Part shown: positions 23,506 through 33,194 of the stretch, piece after piece
Position numbering within the stretch: position 1 is the stretch's first letter
Layout: the number at the start of each line of letters is the position of its first letter
DNA from: JBLIRR01 sp049472395
Lineage (GTDB): Bacteria > SZUA-182 > DTGQ01 > JBLIRR01
NCBI GenBank assembly: GCA_049472395.1
Contig: JBLIRR010000021.1
Location: 1-64,000 of the forward strand
Length of the DNA: 64,000 nt
Direction of reading: 5' to 3'
Made by a program: the position numbers and the translations under genes
Notes under the pieces: generated by a model
Told to the model about the DNA's origin: nothing
Database searches by the model: none
Seen by the model: only the letters and a program-made list of their open reading frames with translations

Positions 23506-24264
23506 TTATAATTCCACGATCTGGCCATCATAGGCAAGCTGTATATGAGGGGGCAATTCCTTGTTGACATAGTGATGTGCTAATTCATGCGCAATATGGA
23601 TAAAAAGAGCTTGTTGGGCGCCCAATTCATTCACCGCTTCAACTGCCTGCTCCAGATTATAATGAGTCGGATGTGGTGTGCGTTTTAAAGCACCTAATAT
23701 CAATAATTTTAATCCTTGAAGATGCCTCTTGGAATGCTCCGGAATATGGCTGCAATCCGTAAGATATGCCATATCATTTATCCGGTAGCCTAAAATAGGA
23801 AGCTCGCCGTGCAATATCTCAACAGGCTGTATATGGAGATTATTTATTCTCAAGGGGGCATTAATAACCTGAAAGCTTACCCGTGGTTTCCCTCCACCTA
23901 TTTGGGTTTTTTTGAAAATATACGCATACCTTGTATATAAGTCTTGAATGGTCTCCCTGCTCCCATAACAGGGGATTTCATGCCCTTGCAGGAAATTAAA
24001 TTGCCGCAATTCATCAAGACCGTGGATATGATCTACATGTGCATGGGTAAAGAGCACCATATCTATTCTTTTAATATGTGAGCGTAGGGCCTGAAATCTT
24101 AAATCTATAGAGGTGTCAATAAGAATATGCATCCCCTGGTGCTCAATGATGATTGATGTTCGCGTCCTCTTGTCTTTTGGATCAGATGAGCGGCATACCT
24201 CACAGTCGCATCCTATGACCGGTATGCCACATGAGGTGCCTGTCCCAAGAAATGTTATTTTCAT
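23506..24264 (-). CDS. Metallo-beta-lactamase-fold hydrolase, PhnP-like
   Basis: A 252-residue soluble enzyme of the MBL fold. The metal motif THAHVDHIHGLDEL is complete, with other ligands in DTSIDLR, LTDCSHIPE and the C-terminal IHIAHELAHH. The N-terminal GTGTSCGIPVIGCDCEVC carries the extra Cys cluster that distinguishes the PhnP group (cyclic phosphodiesterases with a structural zinc). Substrate unknown. Its ATG directly abuts the stop of the caspase-like gene (no gap), so translation is probably coupled. Being last in a four-gene operon with exported proteins, it is the only cytoplasmic member. Confidence 0.88.
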   Translation of the reverse strand: MKITFLGTGTSCGIPVIGCDCEVCRSSDPKDKRTRTSIIIEHQGMHILIDTSIDLRFQALRSHIKRIDMVLFTHAHVDHIHGLDELRQFNFLQGHEIPCYGSRETIQDLYTRYAYIFKKTQIGGGKPRVSFQVINAPLRINNLHIQPVEILHGELPILGYRINDMAYLTDCSHIPEHSKRHLQGLKLLILGALKRTPHPTHYNLEQAVEAVNELGAQQALFIHIAHELAHHYVNKELPPHIQLAYDGQIVEL

Positions 24265-27200
24265 TTAAAACACATGGGGGGTTGTAAGGAGTCTGTCTGC
24301 GGGAACCACTACAATAGTTGAAGGTGTACTATTTCCCATATGGAGAAAATAGCTCTCCCCCGGAACAATAGGATAATCATCCCCTGCAAGGAGGCCCCAT
24401 AGCCTATATGTGGTGTGCAGTGAGCCTCCTCGCAGTTCTCTTTGATGCAGTGAATGAATGGGGAATAAATTCTCGAAGCCTTGAAAAAGGTCAAAGGAGG
24501 TGACATCTGCACTTTGATCAATAAGGTAAATCGGGTACAGAGAAAAATTACAACCGGGATATGAGAGGATCGCCATTATTTTCCCCTCATTCGGATCGGC
24601 CAAGGATGGATTATTACAATATGCACAGGCATCCTCTATGCCGTCTCCCTGTATTAATATACCATTCGGATCAGAAGGCCCTGCATAATCCACCCAAAAA
24701 GTGGTTAATGAATAGGTGTCCGGTTCCCATCGGTCTGCCTGCGCAACAATTTGAAAATAAAAGGGTGGGGTCGTTCTTTCGGAAGGCCAGGAATAGGTAT
24801 ATCGATACCACAAGGAGCCATCTTCACCGAAAGAAGAGGCGACAGGCCCAGGGCCTAAGGTTTCCTGCCCTCCGGTGCAGCTATGAAGATAAGCTTCATC
24901 ACTTCCTCCCATCTCGCGCCTAATGGTGCATAGCGGAACCTCCGTGCATGCAGAGGCATCGCATAAGGATAGAATAAGCTTATGCTCCCGTTGCACAGCG
25001 CCTCCATCGACCTGGTTATTCTCCGAATAGGCCCAGAAGGATACAGCCTCAGGAATTTCTGTAAAATTAGCTGAGAGTAACCGGGCTTCTTCCCTATAAT
25101 TGACTCCCTCTATGGGATCTCCCTTGGCATAGAAAAGCGCGGAAAAATTTCCCTTATAATAATGCTGTGAATCGGGACGGACGAAGCTATTGACTCCCGG
25201 ATCATTGGCATTCGCGGTATTTTGAAAGTCAGAGCTTTCATCTTCTTCATAAAATCGCCATCCACAGGGGACCCAGGTAAGCGTAAGGTCCCCCTGATAT
25301 GAATCAGGATAAGAAATTTCCCACATCCCGGACTCAAAGCTTACATTAGGAATTAATGCGTCAATTACATCGCTTTCATCTCCACTCACGTCGCTCAGCC
25401 CTCCGCATAAAATACGTTTATGAACCTGGTACAGGGGATCCTTTGCCAGTTGTGGCTCTTCAGGGGTCATATTACATTCCTGAGCATACTCAAAGGCCTC
25501 GGCCATTGATATTATATAATCATCGTTTCTGTCAACATCAGCAATTATGCTGGTCCCGGAAGGCGTGGCACCATTTATCGCAGAGGTCCATAAATAGAGG
25601 AATTCATCATACTGTCCTTCATAGATATTTTCCTCTAAGCGTGCAACACACCTGTAAGATAATTGATCGCCTTGTGATGAGGTTATCACACATGCACCAC
25701 CGGGTAAGCTCTGAAAGTCATCAATAAATCCTCCGCTATAACAGGTGCCGATCACAAATACCTTGCGAAGCTTTTCAACATCATCCATTGCATTTATAAA
25801 CCCGGCAAACTCAGTATCCTTCACATAATCGCCATTATACAATATAAGAATAGAATTGGGATTGGCTTCAGGCACATGATGCGATCCTCCTCCTTCGCCA
25901 TATGAGGGATAGGGTATGCCATGGTTTGTTGCATATACCAGGAGCATATCTTCAGGCTCTATTTCTTTCTCATTAAAATCGATACTGAAAACCTTTTCAA
26001 GATTTTCCTTTGTTGCGCTATAGGTGACATCTGAGGTGCCGTCACAGTCAAAGTCGGTTGACGAATTCACAAACTCTCCCTTGATGACTAAATCGTCATT
26101 CTCATTCGTGCCATCTGAAAAAAGTATATAAATATTTTCTTTTTTAAATTGATAGGTCTTTATTAAGACATTATACATAAAGGATATATCATTCCAGTAC
26201 CGTATATAATTGCTCTCGCGTTGCCCCCCGCCGGAAATAAGCACCGCATATTTTGTACAATCGCTTGACCGTCCGTGCATGGTACAATCTATGGGTTCCG
26301 GCATTCCTATCGGCCAGCCCATGCAGCCATTATCAACGCCAAAACTTATCCCTCCTCCGCCAGGTCTTTCTCGCACTGTTGCCACGCATTCTAATTGTAT
26401 AAGCAACGATGCATGCCAAAGATCTATCCCCTTTTCATAACTGATTTTTACTGATGCTTTGCCGGAATTTATAAGAGCTGAGGAGGCAGGGGAATAGAAA
26501 TTCGTCCCATCTCCCCGTGTTGTATCCAGTAGAATGCTCCCTTCAAAGGTATCCGCTCTCCAATAATCCCCTTCTGCGCCCGTATCCCTTACTGATACTC
26601 GTAAGCGTGCATTCCTTGGCATTGTTATTTCATAGAGAAATTCTTCATGAGCGTGTGAGAAAATCTCCTCTATAACCTTCACGCTTCCCGCTCCTATGGT
26701 GAGTCGTTGAATCGGCGATTCTTTATCAATATTTTCAAGAAGATATCTCTCCCCACCCGGAGGGAGTAATGCGGAAAAAGTCCCCACGGATTCTGCTTTT
26801 TCATAATCAACAAATGCGTATCTGCATGGGTGCCCCCAGTTTGCTTCAGGCACAAGATCCACAAAGGTCATCCATTCCTTGTCAGAGGTCCTATGGATTT
26901 CCTGTCCAATTGCATCTGTAATCGGCATATTCTTGTAAACCGGTCGTGGAGAGACCTTCACCTCCATTTCCGGCCTTATGATAATATCGGCAAATACCTG
27001 AGGGATAATCCTTTCTATCACATCTTCTTTTTTTGCTGCTTCATCAGGGCTCACGAAATCAGCACCTTCAGGCAAGAGCACAAATCGTAAAAAGAAATTC
27101 ATAGGCCAGATATTTGTCCCATAAATATACGTGACTCTCACGATTATGACTTCAGCATACACAGAGACTACTACCGGTTCGGAGTAAGTAACCACAGACC

Positions 27201-27624
27201 CATTATTCTTTGCCCCGCCGATCGTGCGATTATTCTCTAAAATTTCTATATAAAAATGATCCCCCGGCAGTGAGCCATCCCTTATGGCTACCTCTAACAT
27301 ATGCCCTTTTGGAATAGAAACCGGGATCTCGACCTGCTCACCGTTATACATCAAATATTCGAACTGTCTCGGCTCCTCTAAAGGTAAATCAGTAATGAGC
27401 TCTTCCTCCCGTGGGTCCTGTATAGTGAGTATTTCGCCTGGTTGCGAGGAAATTTTCATACGAGGAGAGCGTTTTTTATCTGTTCCTTGATACTGGCAAG
27501 GTTTTTCCCGTTTAGGTGATACGTGGAAATTAACATCGCTCAGAGCAGGAGACTCTATCAAGACAAATAAGATGAGAAAACACAATCCGCTGATTTTACA
27601 TAATGACCTGTTAATGCGACGCAT
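24265..27624 (-). CDS. Exported caspase-like (clan CD) cysteine protease
   Basis: An 1119-residue exported protein. Signal peptide to about residue 29; a ~440-residue N-terminal half with two similar beta-rich segments (SLPGDHFYIEILENNRTI near 118; GAEGDYWRADTFEGSILLDT near 365). A clan CD peptidase domain (~470-720) follows: start YAVLISGGGQRESNYI, catalytic His568 in YATNHGIP and catalytic Cys628 in VIGTCYSGGF, a hydrophobic strand before each. This resembles legumain (C13) and other caspase-like hydrolases. The C-terminal ~350 residues look like a carbohydrate-binding-type beta sandwich with a Cys pair (CAYC). Substrate unknown. The operon pairs it with an LRR protein and a lipoprotein. 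Confidence 0.85.
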   Translation of the reverse strand: MRRINRSLCKISGLCFLILFVLIESPALSDVNFHVSPKREKPCQYQGTDKKRSPRMKISSQPGEILTIQDPREEELITDLPLEEPRQFEYLMYNGEQVEIPVSIPKGHMLEVAIRDGSLPGDHFYIEILENNRTIGGAKNNGSVVTYSEPVVVSVYAEVIIVRVTYIYGTNIWPMNFFLRFVLLPEGADFVSPDEAAKKEDVIERIIPQVFADIIIRPEMEVKVSPRPVYKNMPITDAIGQEIHRTSDKEWMTFVDLVPEANWGHPCRYAFVDYEKAESVGTFSALLPPGGERYLLENIDKESPIQRLTIGAGSVKVIEEIFSHAHEEFLYEITMPRNARLRVSVRDTGAEGDYWRADTFEGSILLDTTRGDGTNFYSPASSALINSGKASVKISYEKGIDLWHASLLIQLECVATVRERPGGGGISFGVDNGCMGWPIGMPEPIDCTMHGRSSDCTKYAVLISGGGQRESNYIRYWNDISFMYNVLIKTYQFKKENIYILFSDGTNENDDLVIKGEFVNSSTDFDCDGTSDVTYSATKENLEKVFSIDFNEKEIEPEDMLLVYATNHGIPYPSYGEGGGSHHVPEANPNSILILYNGDYVKDTEFAGFINAMDDVEKLRKVFVIGTCYSGGFIDDFQSLPGGACVITSSQGDQLSYRCVARLEENIYEGQYDEFLYLWTSAINGATPSGTSIIADVDRNDDYIISMAEAFEYAQECNMTPEEPQLAKDPLYQVHKRILCGGLSDVSGDESDVIDALIPNVSFESGMWEISYPDSYQGDLTLTWVPCGWRFYEEDESSDFQNTANANDPGVNSFVRPDSQHYYKGNFSALFYAKGDPIEGVNYREEARLLSANFTEIPEAVSFWAYSENNQVDGGAVQREHKLILSLCDASACTEVPLCTIRREMGGSDEAYLHSCTGGQETLGPGPVASSFGEDGSLWYRYTYSWPSERTTPPFYFQIVAQADRWEPDTYSLTTFWVDYAGPSDPNGILIQGDGIEDACAYCNNPSLADPNEGKIMAILSYPGCNFSLYPIYLIDQSADVTSFDLFQGFENLFPIHSLHQRELRGGSLHTTYRLWGLLAGDDYPIVPGESYFLHMGNSTPSTIVVVPADRLLTTPHVF

Positions 27625-27638
27625 TATCGTTTTCCCTT

Positions 27639-29144
27639 CTATTGCCGGATATTTATGATCTCAGATATATCTTCCCTCTGCGCAGAGAAGCATTCGAGAT
27701 CATGGTTAACCTTCACTCCTTTATCGATCAACATTTTGATATGAGGGCAATCCTCCCTATCGAGATTATTATTCTCAATATGAAGTACTTTGAGCGCTTT
27801 ATCAATCCATTGAGCACTCCCTGTGGTTGAATCTATTGGCCCTATGAGTGAATGGATATCGCTTATCTTGTTCGACTGAAGGTGCAATTCTTTCAGATTA
27901 ATAAGCTTCCCCAAAGGGGCTATATTAAATATTTTATTATCATTAAGAAGCACTACCTCCAGGCGGGGTGTGAGGAGTACAAGTATATTTATATCAATTA
28001 AATTATTATTGCTGAGTGCGAGAAATGTAAGATTTTCAAGCTCTGTTATCGGTTTTAAGTCCCGTATATTATTTCCTGAAAGATCAAGCTCTCTCAAGTT
28101 CTTCAAATGTTGAAGACCTGCAAGATTGGTAATTTCCCTGTAAGAAGCTTTAAGAAAGGTTATGGCAAGGGCCATTTTTTCTGTTATGGGAACATCCTCT
28201 CCTATATTGACTGCTTCACGGATCGCCCACTCTAGTCGGGGGTCCTCGAAATGAACAGGCGTTTCACATGAGTCGGCGAAAAGCGAATCAGGGGTATCGG
28301 GATTACAATCATCGTCTTTTTTATTACACAGAATCTCTTCCATACCGGGATTTACCTCCGGATCATTATCATCGCAATCCTCTTTCATCGCAAATCCGTC
28401 TCTGTCAAAATCGTCTTTTCTCACCATAAAAATATCAAATGTATATTCATCTTCCTGCAATGTGAATGTGAGTCTTTCTGATTTAAAGTTTTCTTTCTGA
28501 AGAAGCAGTGAGATCTCTCCTATGGGGAGTTCGCGTAAGGCAATAACTCCCTCTATGGCCTCCTGCTCAGGAAATTCTATGAAACGGTCCGGATAGCTTA
28601 GGTGTGCGATCACCCCATTGATAGGTGCTCCTGTCATCGCCTCTCTGAGGATAAGTGTGAGACTTTTTGTTTTAGGAAGCGCCTTAGAGAGAGTAAATAG
28701 ACACTTTCCCAGAGGGTAAAAACCACTCTTCCTTTCACCGGTTTCATATTCAATTGAGACCTTACAGAGCCATTCTCCCCGTTTTTTATTCGAAAGATCA
28801 CATTGATCCCATATCTTATATCCTTTTATGCATTGATAAGGCTTCAAAAAAGAAGTCCACTCACTTGTGGTTGTCGTATTCAGATTCCCCTCAGGATCAT
28901 AATACTCGAATTTTATTCTTATGGGCTGACATACATACTCAAGTTCGAACCACACATGGACATATTTGTCCTCAAACGCAAATTCTGAGGTTATATGTGC
29001 TGGCTGACCATCCTTTGAAAGTGCTTTGCAGGTGATGAGCGTGACTTGTGTAGTATAGTTAAAATATCCATATACAGGAGAGATTGAGAGCAATAACCAA
29101 CAGATAAGAAAAAGATATGTTTTACACCATAGCGCCTTTGACAT
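27639..29144 (-). CDS. Exported protein with MopE-type Asp/Cys motif and leucine-rich repeats
   Basis: A 501-residue exported protein. Signal peptide (1-27), then a beta-rich region with five or six cysteines (~30-240). A MopE-type putative metal-binding motif follows (about 248-295: DFDRDGFAMKEDCDDNDPEV, NPGMEEILCNKKDDDC). Last comes a leucine-rich-repeat domain of the internalin kind (~320-460), with units LRELDLSGNNIRDLKPI, LTFLALSNNNLIDINIL and LKELHLQSNKISDIHSL. LRR domains bind other proteins. It lies 14 bp before the caspase-like gene and may target or restrain that protease. This is inference. Confidence 0.85.
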   Translation of the reverse strand: MSKALWCKTYLFLICWLLLSISPVYGYFNYTTQVTLITCKALSKDGQPAHITSEFAFEDKYVHVWFELEYVCQPIRIKFEYYDPEGNLNTTTTSEWTSFLKPYQCIKGYKIWDQCDLSNKKRGEWLCKVSIEYETGERKSGFYPLGKCLFTLSKALPKTKSLTLILREAMTGAPINGVIAHLSYPDRFIEFPEQEAIEGVIALRELPIGEISLLLQKENFKSERLTFTLQEDEYTFDIFMVRKDDFDRDGFAMKEDCDDNDPEVNPGMEEILCNKKDDDCNPDTPDSLFADSCETPVHFEDPRLEWAIREAVNIGEDVPITEKMALAITFLKASYREITNLAGLQHLKNLRELDLSGNNIRDLKPITELENLTFLALSNNNLIDINILVLLTPRLEVVLLNDNKIFNIAPLGKLINLKELHLQSNKISDIHSLIGPIDSTTGSAQWIDKALKVLHIENNNLDREDCPHIKMLIDKGVKVNHDLECFSAQREDISEIINIRQ

Positions 29145-29230
29145 GGCCCTATCCTTTTAGATTTATATTATTCAAATAGATATTATTTCTATTGTACATA
29201 GAATCCAATTTTTGTGCAAGTCGCATGAAG

Positions 29231-31279
29231 CTATCGGGTTACAACTAAGTCATTGAGTTCTAAGAGCTTATTATCTTTTTTAGGGAGGAGTTCAGCCACG
29301 AGATATTCACTATCTAATTTTGCAATACGAGCCTCAGCCAGGATCTCAAATTCATTTCGAAATATATTAAGTCGCATTCCTCTTTTCAATCCGAGGTTTT
29401 CCCCCATATCCACCTTAATTTTATTCCCTTTGATAAGGGTAATTTTCCCCTGACATAAAGGGAACACTTGTTTAAATTTTAATGCCAATCCCTTGATTTT
29501 TTTATCAACTTGAGCTGTATCATCCGAGGTGAGAAATACATCGAGCTCTGGTCCTATAATCATTGAAGTAGAGGCATCTGTAAGATGGGCCACGATCTCT
29601 ATGCCACCGGTATAGGTATGCACTCTCCAGTGAAGAAGCGTGTCAGCAGGTGTTAATTGACTGATGAGTTTCAAGTTTTTCGGTGTGGAAATTTCACTAA
29701 GTTCCAATCGCTTTTCCAGGAGTATCTCTTCTAACAAATGACGTTCAAGGATTTGGAATCGTTCCAAGTTCACAAACCAATAATAGAGGCGTGAGCCGAT
29801 AGTGGTAAAATCACTCATCGCATGGGATGAGGTCACTGGCGGCGGAATAATCACCTTTAAGGGATTCTCAAGTGCTGCGGGGATTTTCCTCTCTATTATT
29901 AATTCTTTATGTATCACTTCCCCCTTATCATGGCACTGACCTGCTATCACAATTTTATTTATGCCTTCTTCAAGGGGAATCACGCCACTAAAATAATAAT
30001 GCCTTTTTCGGGAAATGGATTGTGTAGGGTCAGGGAAAAGGAATGACATAATCCTTTTCATCATTGTCTCATGGAGAATCGAATCAAGATCTAATACATG
30101 AAGATCGTTTATTGTAATCCGGGAAAGCTCATAATCAGTCTCTATTTCACCATCTATATATACTTCAGGGGAGAATGTGATCTCCGGAAGATCGTGTATT
30201 TTGATATGGGGATTCTCCGGTACATCGCGGCGAGCAATAATCTCCTGCGGTATATAATCTCCGAGGCATGCCAAGGATATGAGCTTTCGGCGGGGGGAGT
30301 CAGCTGCAAAGATGTCTCCTTGTGTTTCATTGCCCACACTGTCTTTTATGCGAAACCGGTGCGGGATATCCCTTTTTTCCCCCAACTTTATCGTGGTTGA
30401 AAGAAAAAACATACCCTCCTCTTCTTTCAGAGGGATTATGTTATCGTCTATGGTAAACTCTTTTACTCCTGCAGGATCGAATAGGACCCCCTTGATTACC
30501 ACACTATCGATCCTTGATGAATGGAGTTTTCTTAAAAAGACGAGAGGGCCGGTTTGGTCCAGGGTAATATCCCAGGTTATCCTCTTCTTTTTTCCACTGA
30601 GGTCCCCTGCTTCTATCTCAATGGCATTGTGGCCTGGCTTAAGAATGAGGCGCTTTCTCATGGGGATTTTTTTTTGAGCCATCTCGATAAATACCGGCTC
30701 CTGATTAATCATAAGGGATGAGACAAATTGATCATCAGAAACGCTTCCTGAGAGCTCAATCGACCGGGTATTCGTAAGGTAATCCCTTGAGGGCCATGTG
30801 ACTGTTATGCATGGGGGATCGTGGTCGGATTGATCTTTTGCAATCTTGGCCTGTCGCGCATGATTAATATAATGATGAGCCCGGGCTGAGGGTTGAGATG
30901 CAATTGAAATGAGTAATTCTTTAATGGCTTCCTGAAAATTTTCTTGAAAAAAAAGACAAATCCCCTTTTCTCGATGGGGAAAATACTCCTGCCTCACATG
31001 CACGCCGTACGGTCGTGCCAAGCGCTGATCCTTATCACGCTCACTAATTGCTTTGTCAAATTCCTCTATGGCATATTCATAGCATCCGCCTTCCATGCAG
31101 GAGATCCCCCGGCGATAACAACTATCCCAATCTTCATGATAGGTGATATCATTCGTCCGGCAATAAGTTACGCCTTCTTTCACGCACACTTTTCGCACAG
31201 GATTTCGCCGGATACAGCTTATCTGGAGAAGAAGGGGAACTGCCGTAATACACAAAAATAGCTGCCGGCCCATGCTCAT
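29231..31279 (-). CDS. Large lipoprotein: TPR-like, Ig-like and CsgG/FlgT-like regions
   Basis: A 682-residue predicted lipoprotein: signal peptide with the lipobox LLQISC (Cys about 22). A short TPR-like region follows (~50-150, with RRGISCMEGGCYEYAIEEF and FQEAIKELL). Next are two or three Ig-like beta domains (~160-480: GSVSDDQFVSSLMINQEPVF, IKGVLFDPAGVKEFTID). The C-terminal ~190 residues resemble the CsgG/FlgT type (FQILERHLLEEIL; then NLGLKRGMRLNIFRNEFEI and LAEARIAKL), usually found in outer-membrane-associated complexes. It heads the operon that ends with the caspase-like and MBL genes. Start at 31279 or two codons later. Confidence 0.8.
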   Translation of the reverse strand: MSMGRQLFLCITAVPLLLQISCIRRNPVRKVCVKEGVTYCRTNDITYHEDWDSCYRRGISCMEGGCYEYAIEEFDKAISERDKDQRLARPYGVHVRQEYFPHREKGICLFFQENFQEAIKELLISIASQPSARAHHYINHARQAKIAKDQSDHDPPCITVTWPSRDYLTNTRSIELSGSVSDDQFVSSLMINQEPVFIEMAQKKIPMRKRLILKPGHNAIEIEAGDLSGKKKRITWDITLDQTGPLVFLRKLHSSRIDSVVIKGVLFDPAGVKEFTIDDNIIPLKEEEGMFFLSTTIKLGEKRDIPHRFRIKDSVGNETQGDIFAADSPRRKLISLACLGDYIPQEIIARRDVPENPHIKIHDLPEITFSPEVYIDGEIETDYELSRITINDLHVLDLDSILHETMMKRIMSFLFPDPTQSISRKRHYYFSGVIPLEEGINKIVIAGQCHDKGEVIHKELIIERKIPAALENPLKVIIPPPVTSSHAMSDFTTIGSRLYYWFVNLERFQILERHLLEEILLEKRLELSEISTPKNLKLISQLTPADTLLHWRVHTYTGGIEIVAHLTDASTSMIIGPELDVFLTSDDTAQVDKKIKGLALKFKQVFPLCQGKITLIKGNKIKVDMGENLGLKRGMRLNIFRNEFEILAEARIAKLDSEYLVAELLPKKDNKLLELNDLVVTR

Positions 31280-31337
31280 CGACCCTTACCCTTATCTTTA
31301 TGAGTCACAAAAACTTTATAAATGAGTCATTAGTATA

Positions 31338-31366
31338 ATTATACCATATTACCTATTATTACCTAT
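31338..31366 (-). promoter_or_regulatory. Promoter-like TATAAT with tandem 10-bp operator repeat
   Basis: On the minus strand a TATAAT (31338-31343) lies about 59 bases upstream of the lipoprotein start. In the -35 area is a perfect tandem repeat, TATTACCTAT twice (plus-strand reading 31347-31356 and 31357-31366), one helical turn per unit. There is no good -35 hexamer, so an activator bound to these repeats is a reasonable guess. Confidence 0.5.
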
Positions 31367-31404
31367 AATAGATACAGACGGCCGGCATCGATTTTTTTTC
31401 ACCT

Positions 31405-32535
31405 TTATTCAATAAGATGAATATTCTTTCTTCTGCACATATCCTTGAGTATTTTAGGCCACACACTCACACTGACCTCGCCAAGATGGGCCTTTTTAAG
31501 AAGAAGCATAAAGGTCCGCTCTTGCCCAATCCCTCCTCCAATGCTGAGCGGGATCTCATTGTTCAAGATAGCTTGATGGTAAGGCATTTTGAGAAAATCA
31601 AGTTGTCCTGAAATTTCAAGCTGTGTTTTAAGTGTCTCGGCATTCACCCGGATACCCATGGAGGTAAGCTCATGACGGCGCTTTGTCACCGGGTTCCATA
31701 CAAGAATATCACCATTAATACCATGCATGGGCCTTCCATCCTCAGAAGTTGTCTCCGTGACCCAATCATCATAGTCTGCTGCCCTCATTTCATGAGGATA
31801 ACCATCCTTAAGTACCCAGCCTATCCCATAGATAAAAATTGCGGGATGTTCCTGTAAAATTTCAGTCTCCCGCTGCTTGCGCGGCAGATCCGGATACCTT
31901 TCAAGTATATCTTCCGCATGTATGAAGGTCAGCTCTTCGGGCAGGTTGGGATATTTATCCGTCTTAAGCTGGGGGAAAAGCCTCTGAACATGTGTTTCCG
32001 CTCCCTTGATAACCTTCCATATTTTTTGTACCACCTCTTTCAGGTACGGAAGAGTGCGCTGCTTTTCTGTTATCACCTGTTCCCAATCCCACTGCCCTAC
32101 ATATACACTGTGATCATGGTCAAGGAAATAGTCCTTACGCACGGCCCTCATATCAGTAATAAGCCCCTCTCCCACGTCCATGCCAAACTGCTTGAGCGCG
32201 ACCCGTTTCCACTTGGTTGCAGCCTGCACGATTTGAGCATCGATCGGGTTCTTGTCATGATCATTTGAAATGTGGAATTGAATAGGGCTTCGAGAACCAT
32301 CACGATCCAGGTAATCATTGACACCACTTTCAACATCAACAATAAGAGGGACTGACACCCGGATCAAATTAAGTTCTTTACACATATTTTCTTCAATATA
32401 GTCTTTCACCGCAAAAATGGCATTCTGCGTTTCTTTTGGAGTGAGGGGGGAGCTATAATCGGTGGGTAAGATTTTTTCAAGCTCGGCATAATCGCCAATA
32501 CCTGGGCCTGCAAGATCTGCTTTTTTATCTGACAT
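31405..32535 (-). CDS. asnA: Aspartate-ammonia ligase (asparagine synthetase A)
   Basis: A 376-residue AsnA, which makes asparagine from aspartate, ammonia and ATP, a class II tRNA-synthetase-like fold. Recognised from AATKWKRVALKQF, GEGLITDMRAVR, HSVYVGQWDWEQVI, GINGDILVWNPV, SMGIRVNAETLK and the end GGGIGQERTFMLLL. It is about 45 residues longer than the Escherichia coli enzyme, mainly through an N-terminal extension before the ETQNAIFAVKDYIEE helix and some insertions. GGAGAGACC precedes the ATG. A stand-alone gene; 31280-31404 separates it from the caspase operon. Confidence 0.95.
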   Translation of the reverse strand: MSDKKADLAGPGIGDYAELEKILPTDYSSPLTPKETQNAIFAVKDYIEENMCKELNLIRVSVPLIVDVESGVNDYLDRDGSRSPIQFHISNDHDKNPIDAQIVQAATKWKRVALKQFGMDVGEGLITDMRAVRKDYFLDHDHSVYVGQWDWEQVITEKQRTLPYLKEVVQKIWKVIKGAETHVQRLFPQLKTDKYPNLPEELTFIHAEDILERYPDLPRKQRETEILQEHPAIFIYGIGWVLKDGYPHEMRAADYDDWVTETTSEDGRPMHGINGDILVWNPVTKRRHELTSMGIRVNAETLKTQLEISGQLDFLKMPYHQAILNNEIPLSIGGGIGQERTFMLLLKKAHLGEVSVSVWPKILKDMCRRKNIHLIE

Positions 32536-32838
32536 AATGGTCTCTCCTCATATACGTTTACAGTGATTAGTGACGAAATATACATAACTATACCATACTT
32601 ACATTCTTTTTTGAATGGCACGAAAATTCACTATGATCATTATAAAAAAGTGAAAAAATTTCACTACATAGCTCAACAAAGAGCAGGAGTCGCTTTTAAA
32701 AATTAATTTTTTATATAACTTGCTTTACGTATTCATCTATTTTATAATAACTTTTATAATATAAAGTTATATTTATTAATTCTTTTATTTTGAATATATA
32801 TTCTTCTTTGATGTTTTCATAAGAAAAGAGGGAAGGTA
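32536..32838. other. 303-bp AT-rich spacer with a dispersed repeat
   Basis: No gene is seen. At 32663-32694 the sequence ctaca-agctcaacaaagagcaggagtcgc resembles 51267-51298, the right part of a palindromic element. The rest is very AT-rich (poly-A/T and tat runs) and should contain divergent promoters for asnA and the small zinc-ribbon gene. Confidence 0.55.
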
Positions 32839-33042
32839 ATGAGACAAGACACATTGACCTCTGATAAAAAATGCCCTTCCTGTCAGAGGAGTGGCATGAG
32901 AAGAATACCGCGTAAGTTCTGGATGCGTCTGATCCCGAGGAGTAGGCATTATGCTTGTAATTATTGCAACTGTCAATATCTTTTAATACATACCTACTTA
33001 TATACATTATCATCGCCATCCGAGCTGCCAAAAAAATCCTAA
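32839..33042 (+). CDS. Small zinc-ribbon protein
   Basis: A 67-residue protein with the pattern CPSC, 13 residues rich in Arg, then WMRLIPRSRHYACNYCNCQYLLI. Paired CxxC motifs around an Arg-rich loop match a common family of very short zinc-ribbon proteins of unknown role. GAGGGAAGG lies right before the ATG. A 106-codon frame on the opposite strand has no such motif and a poor composition, so the plus-strand reading is preferred. Ends at the start of a repeat-rich spacer. Confidence 0.65.
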   Translation: MRQDTLTSDKKCPSCQRSGMRRIPRKFWMRLIPRSRHYACNYCNCQYLLIHTYLYTLSSPSELPKKS

Positions 33043-33062
33043 AATATCGATTTCATCGTGTA

Positions 33063-33113
33063 CAATTTTAACTATACCCAGCAAGGGCATAATCTGGGCT
33101 TTTTAAATTCACT
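33063..33113. repeat. Dispersed repeat with AAGGGCATAAT core, copy 1
   Basis: caatt-taact-ta-cca-caagggcataat, then gcttttt and aaattcac, is shared with 38941-38989 at clear similarity. Both copies are followed within 20-140 bases by the same TGTGTATCCTGTTA-type repeat, so they may be parts of one larger unit. Confidence 0.65.
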
Positions 33114-33125
33114 AAATTTATATCT

Positions 33126-33159
33126 TGTGTATCCTGTTATCCTGTCAAATATTTTTTTT
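33126..33159. repeat. TATCCTGTTATCCTGTCA-type repeat
   Basis: TGTGTATCCTGTTATCCTGTC, then AAATATTTTTTTT, matches 39127-39160 except for one missing A. Here it occurs without the inverted partner present at the other site. Confidence 0.7.
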
Positions 33160-33194
33160 GGAAAATATCTAAATATTCAAGGATTATCCTTCGA

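Noticed and set aside
24561..25727. Plus-strand frames of 120-123 codons opposite the caspase-like gene
   Set aside because: They lie antisense to a 1119-residue protein with clear motifs and show no motif or ribosome-binding site of their own.
32711..33031. 106-codon minus-strand frame
   Set aside because: The overlapping plus-strand frame has a good ribosome-binding site and two CxxC motifs; the minus frame has neither motif nor plausible composition.
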